This document shows positions 28,476 to 37,972 of a stretch of 64,000 bases of DNA, one piece after another. The stretch covers positions 2,297,501-2,361,500 of the forward strand of contig NZ_CP027218.1 in NCBI RefSeq assembly GCF_004124275.1. Direction: 5' to 3'. The notes below the pieces were generated by a model. It saw nothing but the letters and a program-made list of their open reading frames with translations, searched no databases and was not told the DNA's origin. Each line of letters begins with the position of its first letter. Position 1 is the first letter of the stretch. The stretch is from Pseudomonas sp. DTU12.3. GTDB lineage: Bacteria; Pseudomonadota; Gammaproteobacteria; Pseudomonadales; Pseudomonadaceae. A program made the translations under genes and the position numbers.

Positions 28476-30626
28476 ATGAGTTATCAGGTTCTTGCACGTA
28501 AATGGCGTCCGCGCTCGTTCCGCGAAATGGTCGGCCAGACCCATGTGCTCAAGGCTCTGATCAATGCCTTGGACAGCCAGCGGCTGCACCATGCGTACCT
28601 GTTCACCGGTACGCGCGGGGTGGGTAAAACCACGATTGCGCGGATCATTGCCAAATGCCTGAACTGTGAGACAGGTATCACTTCCAGCCCGTGCGGCGAG
28701 TGCTCGGTGTGCCGTGAAATCGACGAGGGCCGTTTCGTCGACCTGATCGAGATCGACGCCGCGAGCCGGACCAAGGTTGAAGACACCCGCGAACTGCTCG
28801 ACAACGTGCAGTACGCCCCGAGCCGTGGGCGCTTCAAGGTCTACCTGATCGATGAAGTGCACATGCTTTCCAGCCATTCCTTCAATGCGCTGCTGAAAAC
28901 CCTCGAAGAGCCGCCGCCGTACGTCAAGTTCATCCTGGCGACCACTGACCCGCAGAAACTTCCGGCAACGATTTTGTCGCGCTGCCTGCAGTTCTCGCTG
29001 AAGAACATGACGCCGGAACGTGTGGTCGAGCATCTGACCCACGTACTGACCGCCGAAAACGTGCCGTTCGAAGACGATGCGCTGTGGCTGCTCGGTCGCG
29101 CCGCTGACGGTTCGATGCGAGACGCCATGAGCCTGACCGATCAGGCGATCGCCTTCGGTGAAGGCAAGGTGCTGGCCACCGACGTGCGGGCAATGCTCGG
29201 CACGCTCGATCACGGTCAGGTCTATGACGTCCTGCATTCGTTGATCGAAGGCGACGCCAAGGCGTTGCTCGAAGGCGTGCGTCACTTGGCCGAGCAAGGC
29301 CCGGACTGGAACGGCGTGCTGTCGGAAATTCTCAACGTGCTGCACCGCGTGGCCATCGCTCAGGCGCTGCCGGAAGGCGTCGATAACGGCCATGGCGACC
29401 GCGATCGCGTGCTGGCCTTGGCGCAGGCCTTGCCGGCCGAAGACGTGCAGTTCTATTACCAGATGGGCCTGATCGGTCGCCGCGATTTGCCGCTGGCGCC
29501 GGATCCGCGTGGCGGTTTCGAAATGGTCCTGCTGCGAATGCTGGCCTTCCGGCCCGCCGACACTGCGGACGCGCCGAGGCAACCGCTAAAGCCAGTGGGG
29601 ATCAGCCAGGCCACAGTTGATTCCGCAAACTCAGTGGCTGCCGCGCCTAAACCTGCGCCGGTAGTTGCTGCGGCTGTTGCGCCAACGCCTGCGCTAGCAC
29701 CTGCAACAGTGGCAGCTCCTGCCCCGGTGCCTGAGCCAGCTCCGGTTGCTCCGGTTGCTCCGGTTGCTTCGGTTGCTCCGGTTGCTCCGGTTGCCCAGCC
29801 AGAACCGGAACCTGCGCCCGTCGTCGCCGAAGCAGTCGTCGACCTGCCATGGAATGACCCGGTTGAGCCTGAGCCTGAGCCTGAGCCAGAAGCCGAGCCC
29901 GAGCCTGCCCAGCAGCCTGCCGTCGAGCCAATGCTGGAAACCGCCGCTGAGCAACCCGAGTTGCCGCCGATGCCGTTGCCGACCCCGGACAGCGTCGTCC
30001 CGGACGCCCCCGAGTGGGCTGCCGCGCCGATTCCCGAGCCGTCGGTCGCCGAAGTCGATGCCGCCACACCGGGCATGGACATGGACGACGAGCCGCCGCT
30101 GGACGAGGATTACATCGAGCCGGACATCGACTCGGCCTACAGCTACCTCGACGAACTGGCCAGCGAACACGCCGCCGAGCCTGCGCCGGAACCTGAGCCG
30201 GAACCGGCTGCCGCACCGGCCACCGGCCTCGCATTGCAATGGCTGGAGTTGTTCCCGAAACTGCCGATTTCCGGCATGACCGGCAGCATCGCCGCCAACT
30301 GCACGTTGATCGGTGTCGATGGCGACCATTGGCTGATGCACCTCGACCCGGCGCACAGCGCACTGTTCAATGCCACGCAACAGCGTCGTCTCAACGATGC
30401 GTTGAACCAGTTCCATGGCCGCCCGTTGACGCTGACCATCGAGCTGATCAAGCCCGAGCAGGAAACCCCGGCTCAGGCTGCGTCCCGTCGTCGGGCCAAC
30501 CGTCAGCGCGAGGCGGAGGAGTCGATCCACGGCGATCCGTTCATCCAGCAGATGGTCCAGCAGTTCGGTGCCGTCGTGCGACACGATACTATTGAACCTG
30601 TCGACGCCTTGGTCGCACAGGGCTAA
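28476..30626 (+). CDS. dnaX: DNA polymerase III subunits tau/gamma
   Basis: A 716-residue clamp-loader subunit. The AAA+ domain has Walker A GTRGVGKTT (about 45), a four-cysteine zinc module (CLNC...CGECSVC), Walker B LIDEVHML and sensor 1 LATTDPQKLPATILSRC. Domain III follows to about 365. A long Pro/Ala/Glu linker (about 365-590) is full of VAP and PE dipeptide repeats, then the tau C-terminal polymerase-binding domain (about 595-716). I chose MSYQVLARKWRP as start. No obvious A-rich slippery heptamer for a gamma frameshift was seen. Confidence 0.95.
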   Translation: MSYQVLARKWRPRSFREMVGQTHVLKALINALDSQRLHHAYLFTGTRGVGKTTIARIIAKCLNCETGITSSPCGECSVCREIDEGRFVDLIEIDAASRTKVEDTRELLDNVQYAPSRGRFKVYLIDEVHMLSSHSFNALLKTLEEPPPYVKFILATTDPQKLPATILSRCLQFSLKNMTPERVVEHLTHVLTAENVPFEDDALWLLGRAADGSMRDAMSLTDQAIAFGEGKVLATDVRAMLGTLDHGQVYDVLHSLIEGDAKALLEGVRHLAEQGPDWNGVLSEILNVLHRVAIAQALPEGVDNGHGDRDRVLALAQALPAEDVQFYYQMGLIGRRDLPLAPDPRGGFEMVLLRMLAFRPADTADAPRQPLKPVGISQATVDSANSVAAAPKPAPVVAAAVAPTPALAPATVAAPAPVPEPAPVAPVAPVASVAPVAPVAQPEPEPAPVVAEAVVDLPWNDPVEPEPEPEPEAEPEPAQQPAVEPMLETAAEQPELPPMPLPTPDSVVPDAPEWAAAPIPEPSVAEVDAATPGMDMDDEPPLDEDYIEPDIDSAYSYLDELASEHAAEPAPEPEPEPAAAPATGLALQWLELFPKLPISGMTGSIAANCTLIGVDGDHWLMHLDPAHSALFNATQQRRLNDALNQFHGRPLTLTIELIKPEQETPAQAASRRRANRQREAEESIHGDPFIQQMVQQFGAVVRHDTIEPVDALVAQG

Positions 30627-30693
30627 TAACTGAAGGTGCCTTGCCTCGCTGGCCGGGCGCTGTTTTGATCCAAGTACTTTTGAGGTGATTCCC

Positions 30694-31032
30694 ATGATGA
30701 AAGGTGGCATGGCCGGCCTGATGAAGCAGGCGCAGCAAATGCAGGAAAAAATGGCCAAGATGCAGGAAGAACTGGCCAACGCTGAAGTCACCGGCAAGGC
30801 CGGCGGCGACATGGTCACTGTGGTGATGACCGGTCGTCACGACGTTAAAAGCGTGAGCATCGACCCAAGCCTGGTTGAAGGCCTGAGCGAAGACGACAAA
30901 GAAATGCTCGAAGCCGTCGTAGCCGCCGCCGTCAACGACGCTGTGCGCAAGATCGAAGCCAACAGCCAGGAAAAAATGGGCGGCATGACCGCCGGCATGA
31001 ACCTGCCAGCCGGTATGAAACTGCCATTCTGA
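30694..31032 (+). CDS. ybaB: YbaB/EbfC family nucleoid-associated protein
   Basis: A 112-residue DNA-binding protein. The Met/Gln/Lys-rich helix at the start ([18 protein letters not shown]) and the central [21 protein letters not shown] are typical of the family, which forms tweezer-like dimers. The start follows a strong GAGGTGA. It directly follows dnaX and has its own terminator. recR, usually next, is separated by an oxidoreductase gene. Confidence 0.93.
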   Translation: MMKGGMAGLMKQAQQMQEKMAKMQEELANAEVTGKAGGDMVTVVMTGRHDVKSVSIDPSLVEGLSEDDKEMLEAVVAAAVNDAVRKIEANSQEKMGGMTAGMNLPAGMKLPF

Positions 31033-31061
31033 TTCGCCATTCAGCGGCAGATGAGCTACAC

Positions 31062-31092
31062 AAAATGCCAGGCATCGCGCCTGGCATTTTTG
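31062..31092 (+). terminator. Rho-independent terminator of dnaX-ybaB
   Basis: AAATGCCAGGC/GCCTGGCATTT around a 5-nt loop, followed by T-rich sequence. Confidence 0.88.
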
Positions 31093-31118
31093 TTTCTGCC
31101 CCATTAACACCGCACCCT

Positions 31119-31215
31119 GTAGGAGCTGTCGAGTGAAACGAGGCTGCGATCTTTTGATCCTGTTCTTTCAAACAAAAATCAAGATCAAAAGATCGCAGCG
31201 TGCCGCAGCTCCTAC
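31119..31215. repeat. Paired REP palindrome
   Basis: The left arm is the GTCGAGTGAAACGAGGC variant; the right arm is GATCAAAAGATCGCAGCGTG. It lies between ybaB and the oxidoreductase. Confidence 0.82.
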
Positions 31216-31307
31216 AGGTCGTGCAGTGTTAAAACATCGAACGTGCAAAAGCCGCAACGGTCTGCTCCCTATACCCGCTGAATTCATCATTCACAGGAGA
31301 CGCTGAC

Positions 31308-32342
31308 ATGTCCGACCCTCTTACCCTCAATCAACGCTTCGTCCTGGCCTCGCGCCCGGTTGGCGCGCCGACCCCGGAAAACTTCCGCCTCGAACGCGAA
31401 GCCCTGCCGGATCTGCAGGATGGCGAGGTACTGCTGAAAACCCTTTACCTCTCCCTTGACCCCTACATGCGCGGACGCATGAGCGACGCACCGTCCTACG
31501 CCGCCCCGGTGCAAATCGGCGAGGTGATGACCGGCGGCGCTGTCAGCCGTGTCGAAAATTCGCGTCATCCGAAATTTCATAAAGGTGATCTGGTGGTTGG
31601 TGCCACGGGCTGGCAAAGCCACAGCATCAGCGATGGCCGCAACATCATTCCGATTCCATCGGGGTTGCCGAGCCCGTCGATGGCCCTCGGCGTGCTGGGC
31701 ATGCCGGGGATGACCGCGTACATGGGGCTGATGGACATCGGCCAGCCGAAGGAAGGTGAAACGCTGGTAGTTGCCGCAGCGTCCGGTGCCGTGGGTTCGG
31801 TGGTTGGCCAAGTGGCGAAAATCAAAGGCCTGCGCACCGTGGGGGTGGCTGGCGGTGCCGAGAAGTGCAAATACGTGGTCGAGGAACTGGGTTTTGACGC
31901 CTGCATCGATCACAAGGCCGCAGACTTCGCCGAACAACTGGCCAAGGCCTGCCCCAAGGGCATCGACATCTATTACGAGAACGTCGGTGGCCACGTGTTC
32001 GACGCGGTCGTGCCGTTGCTCAACGCCAAGGCGCGCATCCCTCTGTGCGGTCTGATTGCCGGTTATAACGCCTCTGAGGCACCGCAAGGCCCGGATCGCC
32101 TACCGATGCTGCAACGCACGCTGCTGACCAAACGCGTGCGTATTCAGGGCTTCATCGTCTTTGACGACTACGGCGATCGTCAGCCGGAATTCATCAGCCA
32201 CATGGTGCCGTGGGTGCGCGATGGCAAGGTGAAATTCCGCGAAGACGTGGTCGAAGGCCTGGAGCAGGCGCCCGAGGCGTTTATCGGCCTGCTGGAAGGG
32301 CGCAACTTCGGCAAACTGGTGGTTCGGGTTGCCCCGGACTGA
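31308..32342 (+). CDS. NADP-dependent MDR oxidoreductase (leukotriene/curcumin reductase-like)
   Basis: A 344-residue medium-chain reductase without the zinc ligands of alcohol dehydrogenases. The N-terminal domain has LYLSLDPYMRGRMSD, typical of the prostaglandin reductase/CurA branch that reduces alkenal or enone double bonds with NADPH. The Rossmann domain (about 130-290) has AASGAVGSVVGQVAK and YYENVGGHVFDAV. Preceded by an AGGAGA ribosome site. It lies between ybaB and recR, flanked by a terminator and REP on the left, and looks like an insertion into a conserved operon. Confidence 0.88.
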   Translation: MSDPLTLNQRFVLASRPVGAPTPENFRLEREALPDLQDGEVLLKTLYLSLDPYMRGRMSDAPSYAAPVQIGEVMTGGAVSRVENSRHPKFHKGDLVVGATGWQSHSISDGRNIIPIPSGLPSPSMALGVLGMPGMTAYMGLMDIGQPKEGETLVVAAASGAVGSVVGQVAKIKGLRTVGVAGGAEKCKYVVEELGFDACIDHKAADFAEQLAKACPKGIDIYYENVGGHVFDAVVPLLNAKARIPLCGLIAGYNASEAPQGPDRLPMLQRTLLTKRVRIQGFIVFDDYGDRQPEFISHMVPWVRDGKVKFREDVVEGLEQAPEAFIGLLEGRNFGKLVVRVAPD

Positions 32343-32408
32343 GTATTTGACGCTGGCCGGAGGCGCGGGTATAAACCGCGTCTCGTTGTTTTGTCGGACT
32401 TTTTACCC

Positions 32409-33011
32409 ATGAGCTTCAGCCCTTTGATTCGCCAACTGATCGACGCTCTGCGCACCTTGCCGGGCGTGGGTCAGAAAACCGCCCAGCGCATGGCGTTGCA
32501 GATGCTCGAGCGTGACCGCAGCGGCGGCTTGCGTCTCGCCCAGGCCTTGAGCCAGGCCATGGAAGGCGTCGGCCACTGCCGGCAATGCCGCACGCTGACC
32601 GAAGACGATCTGTGCCCGCAATGCGCCGATACTCGCCGCGACGATACGTTGCTGTGCGTGGTGGAAGGGCCGATGGACGTTTACGCGGTCGAGCAGACCG
32701 GTTTCCGGGGGCGCTACTTTGTGCTCAAGGGGCATTTGTCGCCGCTCGATGGCTTGGGGCCTGAGGCGATCGGTATTCCACAATTGATGGCGCGGATCGA
32801 AGCGGCGGGGACGTTTGCTGAAGTCATCCTCGCGACCAATCCGACGGTGGAAGGCGAGGCCACGGCGCATTACATCGCGCAGTTGTTGCAGCACAAAGGC
32901 CTGATCGCCTCGCGGATTGCCCATGGTGTGCCGTTGGGCGGCGAGCTGGAGCTGGTTGACGGCGGCACGCTGGCGCATTCGTTTGCCGGGCGTAAACCGA
33001 TTTCCCTCTGA
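32409..33011 (+). CDS. recR: Recombination protein RecR
   Basis: A 200-residue protein of the RecFOR pathway, loading RecA at gaps. The N-terminal helix-hairpin-helix ([17 protein letters not shown]), the C4 zinc finger (C-RQC and C-PQC, about 57-72), the Toprim domain with [12 protein letters not shown] and the C-terminal Walker-like [16 protein letters not shown] are all present. Start at [10 protein letters not shown]. Usual length. Confidence 0.95.
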   Translation: MSFSPLIRQLIDALRTLPGVGQKTAQRMALQMLERDRSGGLRLAQALSQAMEGVGHCRQCRTLTEDDLCPQCADTRRDDTLLCVVEGPMDVYAVEQTGFRGRYFVLKGHLSPLDGLGPEAIGIPQLMARIEAAGTFAEVILATNPTVEGEATAHYIAQLLQHKGLIASRIAHGVPLGGELELVDGGTLAHSFAGRKPISL

Positions 33012-33016
33012 TAAAA

Positions 33017-33100
33017 ATCAAAAGATCGCAGCCTGCGGCAGCTCCTACAGGGAAACGCATTCCGAGGTAGGAGCTGCCGCAGGCTGCGATCTTTTGATCT
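33017..33100. repeat. Paired REP palindrome
   Basis: ATCAAAAGATCGCAGCCTGC and its inverse, between recR and the acyl-CoA dehydrogenase gene. Confidence 0.85.
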
Positions 33101-33165
33101 TCTGTATCTTGTAAACCAAGCAAGCGCTCGGTTAACGTCGGCGAACCCTTCCGTGGAGCTCGCCC

Positions 33166-34314
33166 ATGCCTGCCTTTCAGGAATACTTCGACCCCAGCCA
33201 TCAAATGGTCCGCGACAGCGTCAGGCGTTTCGTCGAGCGCGAAATCCTGCCGGGCATTGAAGAGTGGGAAGAAGCCGAAAGCTTTCCGCGTGAGCTCTAC
33301 CTGAAGGCCGGCGCCGCCGGGATCCTCGGCATCGGTTACCCCGAAGCGCTGGGCGGCAGTCATGCAGGTGATCTGTTCGCCAAGGTCGCCGCCAGTGAAG
33401 AACTGATGCGCTGCGGCTCAGGCGGACTCGTCGCGGGGCTGGGCTCGCTGGATATCGGTCTGCCACCGATCGTCAAATGGGCGCTCCCCGACGTGCGTGA
33501 TCGCGTCGTCCCGCAAGTGCTCAGCGGCGAAAAAATCAGCGCCTTGGCCGTGACCGAGCCGGGCGGTGGTTCCGACGTCGCCAACCTGCAAACCCGTGCC
33601 GTGCGCGACGGCGATTATTACCGGGTCAGCGGCAGCAAAACCTTTATCACCAGTGGCGTACGCGCCGATTACTACACCGTTGCGGTGCGCACCGGCGCGG
33701 CGGGTTTCGGCGGCATCAGCCTGCTGCTGATCGAGAAAGGCACCGCCGGTTTCACCGTCGGCCGGCAGTTGAAGAAAATGGGTTGGTGGGCGTCGGACAC
33801 CGCTGAATTGTTCTTCGACGACTGCCGAGTGCCGGTAGGAAATCTGATCGGCGCCGAGAATATGGGCTTCGCCTGCATCATGGGCAATTTCCAGAGTGAA
33901 CGCCTGGCACTGGCACTGATGGCCAACATGACTTCACAGCTCGCACTGGAGGAAAGCCTGAAATGGGCGCGCGAGCGTGAAGCGTTCGGCAAGCCGATCG
34001 GCAAGTTCCAGGTGATCAAGCATCGCCTCGCCGAGATGGCCACGGCGCTGGAGGTGTCGCGCGAGTTCACTTATCGGCAAGCGGCGAAGATGGCGGCGGG
34101 GCAGAGTGTGATCAAGGAGATTTCCATGGCGAAGAACTTTGCCACGGACACCTCGGACCGGATCACCACGGAGGCGGTACAGATTCTTGGTGGGTTGGGT
34201 TACATGCGCGAGAGCCTGGTGGAACGGCTGTATCGGGATAACCGCATTCTGTCGATTGGCGGCGGGACGCGTGAAGTGATGAACGAGATCATCAGCAAGC
34301 AGATGGGGCTTTAG
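33166..34314 (+). CDS. Acyl-CoA dehydrogenase family protein
   Basis: A 382-residue FAD enzyme catalysing alpha,beta-dehydrogenation of an acyl-CoA. The three ACAD domains are visible: an N-terminal helical part, a middle beta domain with ALAVTEPGGGSDVANL and the FITSG segment, and a C-terminal helical part with REAFGKPIGKFQ, QILGGLGYMRE and YRDNRILSIGGGTREV. The Glu in YMRES is at or near the usual catalytic position. No other beta-oxidation genes are adjacent, so the substrate is not known. Transcribed alone. Confidence 0.9.
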   Translation: MPAFQEYFDPSHQMVRDSVRRFVEREILPGIEEWEEAESFPRELYLKAGAAGILGIGYPEALGGSHAGDLFAKVAASEELMRCGSGGLVAGLGSLDIGLPPIVKWALPDVRDRVVPQVLSGEKISALAVTEPGGGSDVANLQTRAVRDGDYYRVSGSKTFITSGVRADYYTVAVRTGAAGFGGISLLLIEKGTAGFTVGRQLKKMGWWASDTAELFFDDCRVPVGNLIGAENMGFACIMGNFQSERLALALMANMTSQLALEESLKWAREREAFGKPIGKFQVIKHRLAEMATALEVSREFTYRQAAKMAAGQSVIKEISMAKNFATDTSDRITTEAVQILGGLGYMRESLVERLYRDNRILSIGGGTREVMNEIISKQMGL

Positions 34315-34337
34315 GTTTTGCAGTGAGGCTGCCGGCC

Positions 34338-34406
34338 CCTTCGCGAGCAGGCTCGCTCCCACAGTTGGAGTGCGTTCCCCTGTGGGAGCGAGCCTGCTCG
34401 CGAAAG
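34338..34406. repeat. Paired REP palindrome
   Basis: CCTTCGCGAGCAGGCTCGCT and its inverse, between convergent genes. Confidence 0.85.
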
Positions 34407-34424
34407 CGGTCTAAGAAGCGCTGC

Positions 34425-34973
34425 TTACTTATCGGTCAGCGCAAACTGCGTCAGGCAGAAGGTAGGAATGCCCATGTCTTCCAGACGCTGCGACCCACCC
34501 AGCTCCGGCAGGTCAATAATCGCCGCCGCCTCATGCACCCGCGCGCCCATCCGGCGAATCAGGTTGGCCGCCGCGATCAGCGTTCCGCCGGTGGCGATCA
34601 AGTCATCGAACATCACCACCGAATCGCCTTCGCACAGACTGTCGGCGTGCACTTCGAGGAACGCTTCGCCGTACTCGGTCGCGTAACCTTCGGCCAACAC
34701 GTCCGCCGGCAGTTTGCCTTGCTTGCGGAACAGCACCAGCGGTTTGTTCAACTGATAAGCCAATACCGAACCGATCAGGAAGCCGCGCGCATCCATCGCG
34801 CCAATGTGGGTGAAGTCGGCTTCGACGTAGCGGTGGGCGAAGCTGTCCATCACCAGGCGCAGGGCGGTTGGCGACTGGAACAGCGGGGTGATGTCGCGAA
34901 AGATCACGCCCGGTTTCGGGAAGTCGATCACGGGGCGGATCAGGGATTTGATGTCGAAGGAGTCGAAGACCAT
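34425..34973 (-). CDS. apt: Adenine phosphoribosyltransferase
   Basis: A 182-residue purine salvage enzyme making AMP from adenine and PRPP. The PRPP-binding motif [13 protein letters not shown] is clear, with [14 protein letters not shown] at the N-terminus and [11 protein letters not shown] placed the start at [12 protein letters not shown], which gives the usual length. It lies downstream of anr in the same direction, 78 bp away. Confidence 0.95.
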   Translation of the reverse strand: MVFDSFDIKSLIRPVIDFPKPGVIFRDITPLFQSPTALRLVMDSFAHRYVEADFTHIGAMDARGFLIGSVLAYQLNKPLVLFRKQGKLPADVLAEGYATEYGEAFLEVHADSLCEGDSVVMFDDLIATGGTLIAAANLIRRMGARVHEAAAIIDLPELGGSQRLEDMGIPTFCLTQFALTDK

Positions 34974-35051
34974 CGTCGAGGTGTCCTGGCAGGGCTGCAA
35001 ACGGCGCAGTATACCCGCGGCTGAAACGGTTCGCTCAACCGCGGATCGGCA

Positions 35052-35786
35052 TTAGCCTTCGATCGAGCCACCGGCCAGTGCGCAGAGCTGGATCGGGTCG
35101 AGGATGTGGATCTCCTTGCCCTCGGCGGCAATCAGTTCGTTCTGCTGGAAGCGCGTGAACACTCGGGACACGGTTTCCACCGCCAGACCGAGGTAGTTAC
35201 CAATTTCGTTACGGGACATTGCCAGACGGAACTGGTTGGCCGAAAAACCGCGTGCGCGGAAGCGTGCGGACAGGTTGACCAGGAACGTGGCGATGCGCTC
35301 GTCGGCGGTTTTCTTCGACAGCAGCAACATCATTTGCTGGTCATCGCGGATTTCGCGGCTCATCACGCGCATCAACTGACGGCGCAATTGCGGCAATTGC
35401 AGGGCCAGTTCGTCAAGGCGTTCGAAAGGGATTTCGCAGACCGAGGTGGTTTCCAGCGCCTGAGCGGACACCGGGTGCTTCTCGGTGTCCATGCCGGACA
35501 GGCCGACCAGTTCGCTCGGCAGGTGGAAACCGGTCAGTTGTTCTTCGCCGCTGTCGCTCAGGCTGAAGGTTTTCAGGGCGCCGGAGCGTACTGCATAAAC
35601 GGAATCGAACGTGTCGCCCTGACGGAACAGGAACTCACCCTTTTTCAGCGGGCGGCCGCGTTTAACGATTTCGTCCAGCGCATCCATGTCTTCCAGATTC
35701 AGAGAAAGTGGCAGGCAGAGAGGGGCCAGGCTGCAATCCTTGCAATGAGCCTGGTTATGAGCGCGCAGTTTGACTGGCTCGGACAT
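35052..35786 (-). CDS. anr: Oxygen-responsive FNR-type regulator Anr
   Basis: A 244-residue CRP/FNR activator of low-oxygen genes. The four [4Fe-4S] ligands of FNR are conserved at C15, C18, C24 and C117, so it should sense oxygen directly. The cyclic-nucleotide-type beta-roll (about 30-150) is followed by a dimer helix and a helix-turn-helix whose recognition helix reads [10 protein letters not shown], with the E-SR pattern that reads TTGAT half-sites. It sits next to hemN and the cco genes, which carry Anr-like boxes in this window. Confidence 0.96.
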   Translation of the reverse strand: MSEPVKLRAHNQAHCKDCSLAPLCLPLSLNLEDMDALDEIVKRGRPLKKGEFLFRQGDTFDSVYAVRSGALKTFSLSDSGEEQLTGFHLPSELVGLSGMDTEKHPVSAQALETTSVCEIPFERLDELALQLPQLRRQLMRVMSREIRDDQQMMLLLSKKTADERIATFLVNLSARFRARGFSANQFRLAMSRNEIGNYLGLAVETVSRVFTRFQQNELIAAEGKEIHILDPIQLCALAGGSIEG

Positions 35787-35940
35787 TTCTTAAATCCTTG
35801 TGGGAAAACACACATAAGCCGTAAGGGTAACCCACGGGAGGACATTCAGGCCAGTCTGTGGCGACTTTGTCCCACAGCCATAAAGCCGCAGAGCAAGCAG
35901 CCGATAAACAGGTATCAGAACGCAAACAAGGAATGAATCG

Positions 35941-36423
35941 ATGGCCGCCATTGGCACGCTCAGCCCCGCTGGCAGCGACGTTGCGGCTTTGCCGGAGACG
36001 TTTAAAGCGTCTTCGGGCAACGCCCGCGACGCCAGCTCGACCGAAGACGCAACCCCGACCTTGGTCGAGGGCGTCAAAGTGTCGCTGTCCGGAGCCTCCA
36101 TCGAAAAATCCGCCGGCGCTGGCGGCGATAATCGCGATATCGAAGAAAGCGGTTTGCCTGAGAACATCCAGCAATTGCTGAAGATGATCCGCAAATTGCA
36201 AAAAGAGATTGCCGAGAAAAAGGCGCTCATCGAAGCGGTTATGGCTGACAAGCGCCTGACCAACGAAGAAAAGATCATCAAGGCTGCCAGCTTGCGCGGT
36301 GCCATCGCCGCGCTGAATACTGGCTTGATCACGGCCAATCTGGCCTTGTCGAAAGTGGTCGGGCAATCGGGCCTGAGCGCAGACCAGAACCTGAAAGTCG
36401 GTTCGCTGCTGATGAAAAACTAG
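35941..36423 (+). CDS. Hypothetical protein, helical
   Basis: A 160-residue protein I do not recognise. The N-terminal half (1-70) is Ser/Ala/Gly-rich and probably disordered. The C-terminal half is a predicted helical pair, ENIQQLLKMIRKLQKEIAEK then LTNEEKIIKAASLRGAIAAL, coiled-coil-like. No signal peptide. It is divergent from anr and convergent with hemN, and the two stop codons share the palindrome CTAG. A gene at the matching place exists in P. aeruginosa between anr and hemN. Confidence 0.7.
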   Translation: MAAIGTLSPAGSDVAALPETFKASSGNARDASSTEDATPTLVEGVKVSLSGASIEKSAGAGGDNRDIEESGLPENIQQLLKMIRKLQKEIAEKKALIEAVMADKRLTNEEKIIKAASLRGAIAALNTGLITANLALSKVVGQSGLSADQNLKVGSLLMKN

Positions 36424-37802
36424 ATCACCCGCGAGAAACGCTGGCGGTTCTGTTGTTCCAGGTAGGCGTCGAACACCATGCACACCGAGCGCACCAACAG
36501 GCGCCCGGCCGGCAATACTTCAATCCCTTCGCGACTCAGTTCAATCAGGCCATCGTTGGCCATGCCTAGCAGTTGCGGCCACAGCGCGCCGAAATAGCCC
36601 TGAAAATCGACGTTGAATTGCTGTTCGATCTCGGCGAAGTCGAGGCTGAAGTTGCAGATCAGTTGCTGGATCACCGCACGCCGCAGCCGATCGTCGGCAT
36701 TGCACACCAAACCCCGACTGGTCGCCAGTTGTGCAGAGGCGAGGGTGTGCTGGTATTCGTTGAGGTCGCTGCTGTTCTGGCAATACAGGTCGCCGATCTG
36801 GCTGATCGCTGAAACGCCGAGGCCAATCAGGTCGCAATGACCGTGAGTGGTGTAGCCCTGGAAGTTGCGTTGCAGGGTTTCCTCTTCTTGGGCGATCGCC
36901 AATTCATCGTCGGGCAGGGCGAAATGATCCATGCCGATGTAGCGATAACCGGCAGCGGTCAGTTGCTCGATGGTGCGCTGGAGCATTTCCAGTTTGTGCG
37001 CCGGGCTCGGCAGTTCATTGGCGTTGATCCGCCGTTGCGGCATGAAGCGCTCCGGCAGGTGCGCGTAGTTGAACACCGAGAGTCGGTCCGGTTGCAGGCT
37101 GATGACTTCCTCGACGGTACGGGCGAAATTGTCCGGGGTCTGCTTGGGCAAGCCATAGATCAGGTCGATGTTGATCGAGCGAAATTGCAGGGTACGCGCG
37201 GCGTCGATCACGGCGCGGGTTTCCTCCAGGCTTTGCAGGCGATTGACCGCGCGTTGCACCACCGGATCAAGGTCCTGCAGGCCGATGCTGACCCGGTTGA
37301 AACCCAGTTCGCGCAGCAGACCCATGGTTGACCAGTCGGCTTCGCGCGGATCGATCTCGATGCCGTAATCGCCGGAGTCGTCATCCAGCAGATTGAAATG
37401 CTTGCGCAGGTGCGCCATCAGCTGACGCAGTTCGTCGTGGCTGAGAAAGGTCGGGGTGCCGCCGCCGAAATGCAGTTGCTCGACTTTCTGCGCCGGGTCG
37501 AGATGGCAGGCGATCAGCTGGATCTCCTGCTCGAGCCGTTGCAGATACGGCAGGGCGCGCCCGCGATCCTTGGTGATGACCTTGTTGCAGGCGCAGTAGT
37601 AGCAAATGTTCGCGCAGAACGGTACGTGCACGTACAGCGACAACGGGCGCAAGGCTTTGCGGCTGTCGCGCAGGGCGTGAAACAGGTCAAAGGTGCCGAC
37701 CTGACTGTTGAATTGCACGGCCGTTGGATAAGAGGTGTAGCGCGGCCCCGCCAGGTCGTAGCGGCGGATCAGATCAGTGTCCCAACGAATGGCGTCGAGC
37801 AT
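36420..37802 (-). CDS. hemN: Oxygen-independent coproporphyrinogen III oxidase
   Basis: A 460-residue radical-SAM enzyme that decarboxylates coproporphyrinogen III without oxygen in haem synthesis. The cluster-binding cysteines are C63, C67 and C70 with C72 (CANICYYCACNK). HFGGGTPTFL and the C-terminal HemN domain (LDFAEIEQQFNVDF) are present. A perfect Anr-type box lies 64 bp upstream of the start, so low-oxygen induction by the neighbouring Anr is expected. Confidence 0.96.
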   Translation of the reverse strand: MLDAIRWDTDLIRRYDLAGPRYTSYPTAVQFNSQVGTFDLFHALRDSRKALRPLSLYVHVPFCANICYYCACNKVITKDRGRALPYLQRLEQEIQLIACHLDPAQKVEQLHFGGGTPTFLSHDELRQLMAHLRKHFNLLDDDSGDYGIEIDPREADWSTMGLLRELGFNRVSIGLQDLDPVVQRAVNRLQSLEETRAVIDAARTLQFRSINIDLIYGLPKQTPDNFARTVEEVISLQPDRLSVFNYAHLPERFMPQRRINANELPSPAHKLEMLQRTIEQLTAAGYRYIGMDHFALPDDELAIAQEEETLQRNFQGYTTHGHCDLIGLGVSAISQIGDLYCQNSSDLNEYQHTLASAQLATSRGLVCNADDRLRRAVIQQLICNFSLDFAEIEQQFNVDFQGYFGALWPQLLGMANDGLIELSREGIEVLPAGRLLVRSVCMVFDAYLEQQNRQRFSRVI

Positions 37803-37865
37803 GCGGGCATTCCCCCGGATAGGCTGGCAGTGTGGCGAGTCTAGGGGAGGGCGCGCAGGGGCATC

Positions 37866-37879
37866 TTGATTTGCATCAA
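37866..37879 (-). promoter_or_regulatory. Anr box of hemN
   Basis: TTGATTTGCATCAA matches the FNR/Anr consensus TTGAT-N4-ATCAA at all ten positions, 64 bp upstream of the hemN start. Confidence 0.85.
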
Positions 37880-37887
37880 CAGCATAA

Positions 37888-37971
37888 GATCAAAAGATCG
37901 CAGCCTTCGCCAGCTCCTACAGGGAAGCGCATTCCAAAGGTAGGAGCTGCCGAAGGCTGCGATCTTTTGAT
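37888..37971. repeat. Paired REP palindrome
   Basis: GATCAAAAGATCGCAGCCTT and its inverse, between the TauE-type gene and hemN, 8 bp from the Anr box. Confidence 0.85.
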
Positions 37972-37972
37972 C

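Noticed and set aside
29694-30818. Minus-strand 374-codon frame with RSN repeats in dnaX
   Set aside because: Antisense of the Pro/Ala/Glu linker repeats of dnaX.
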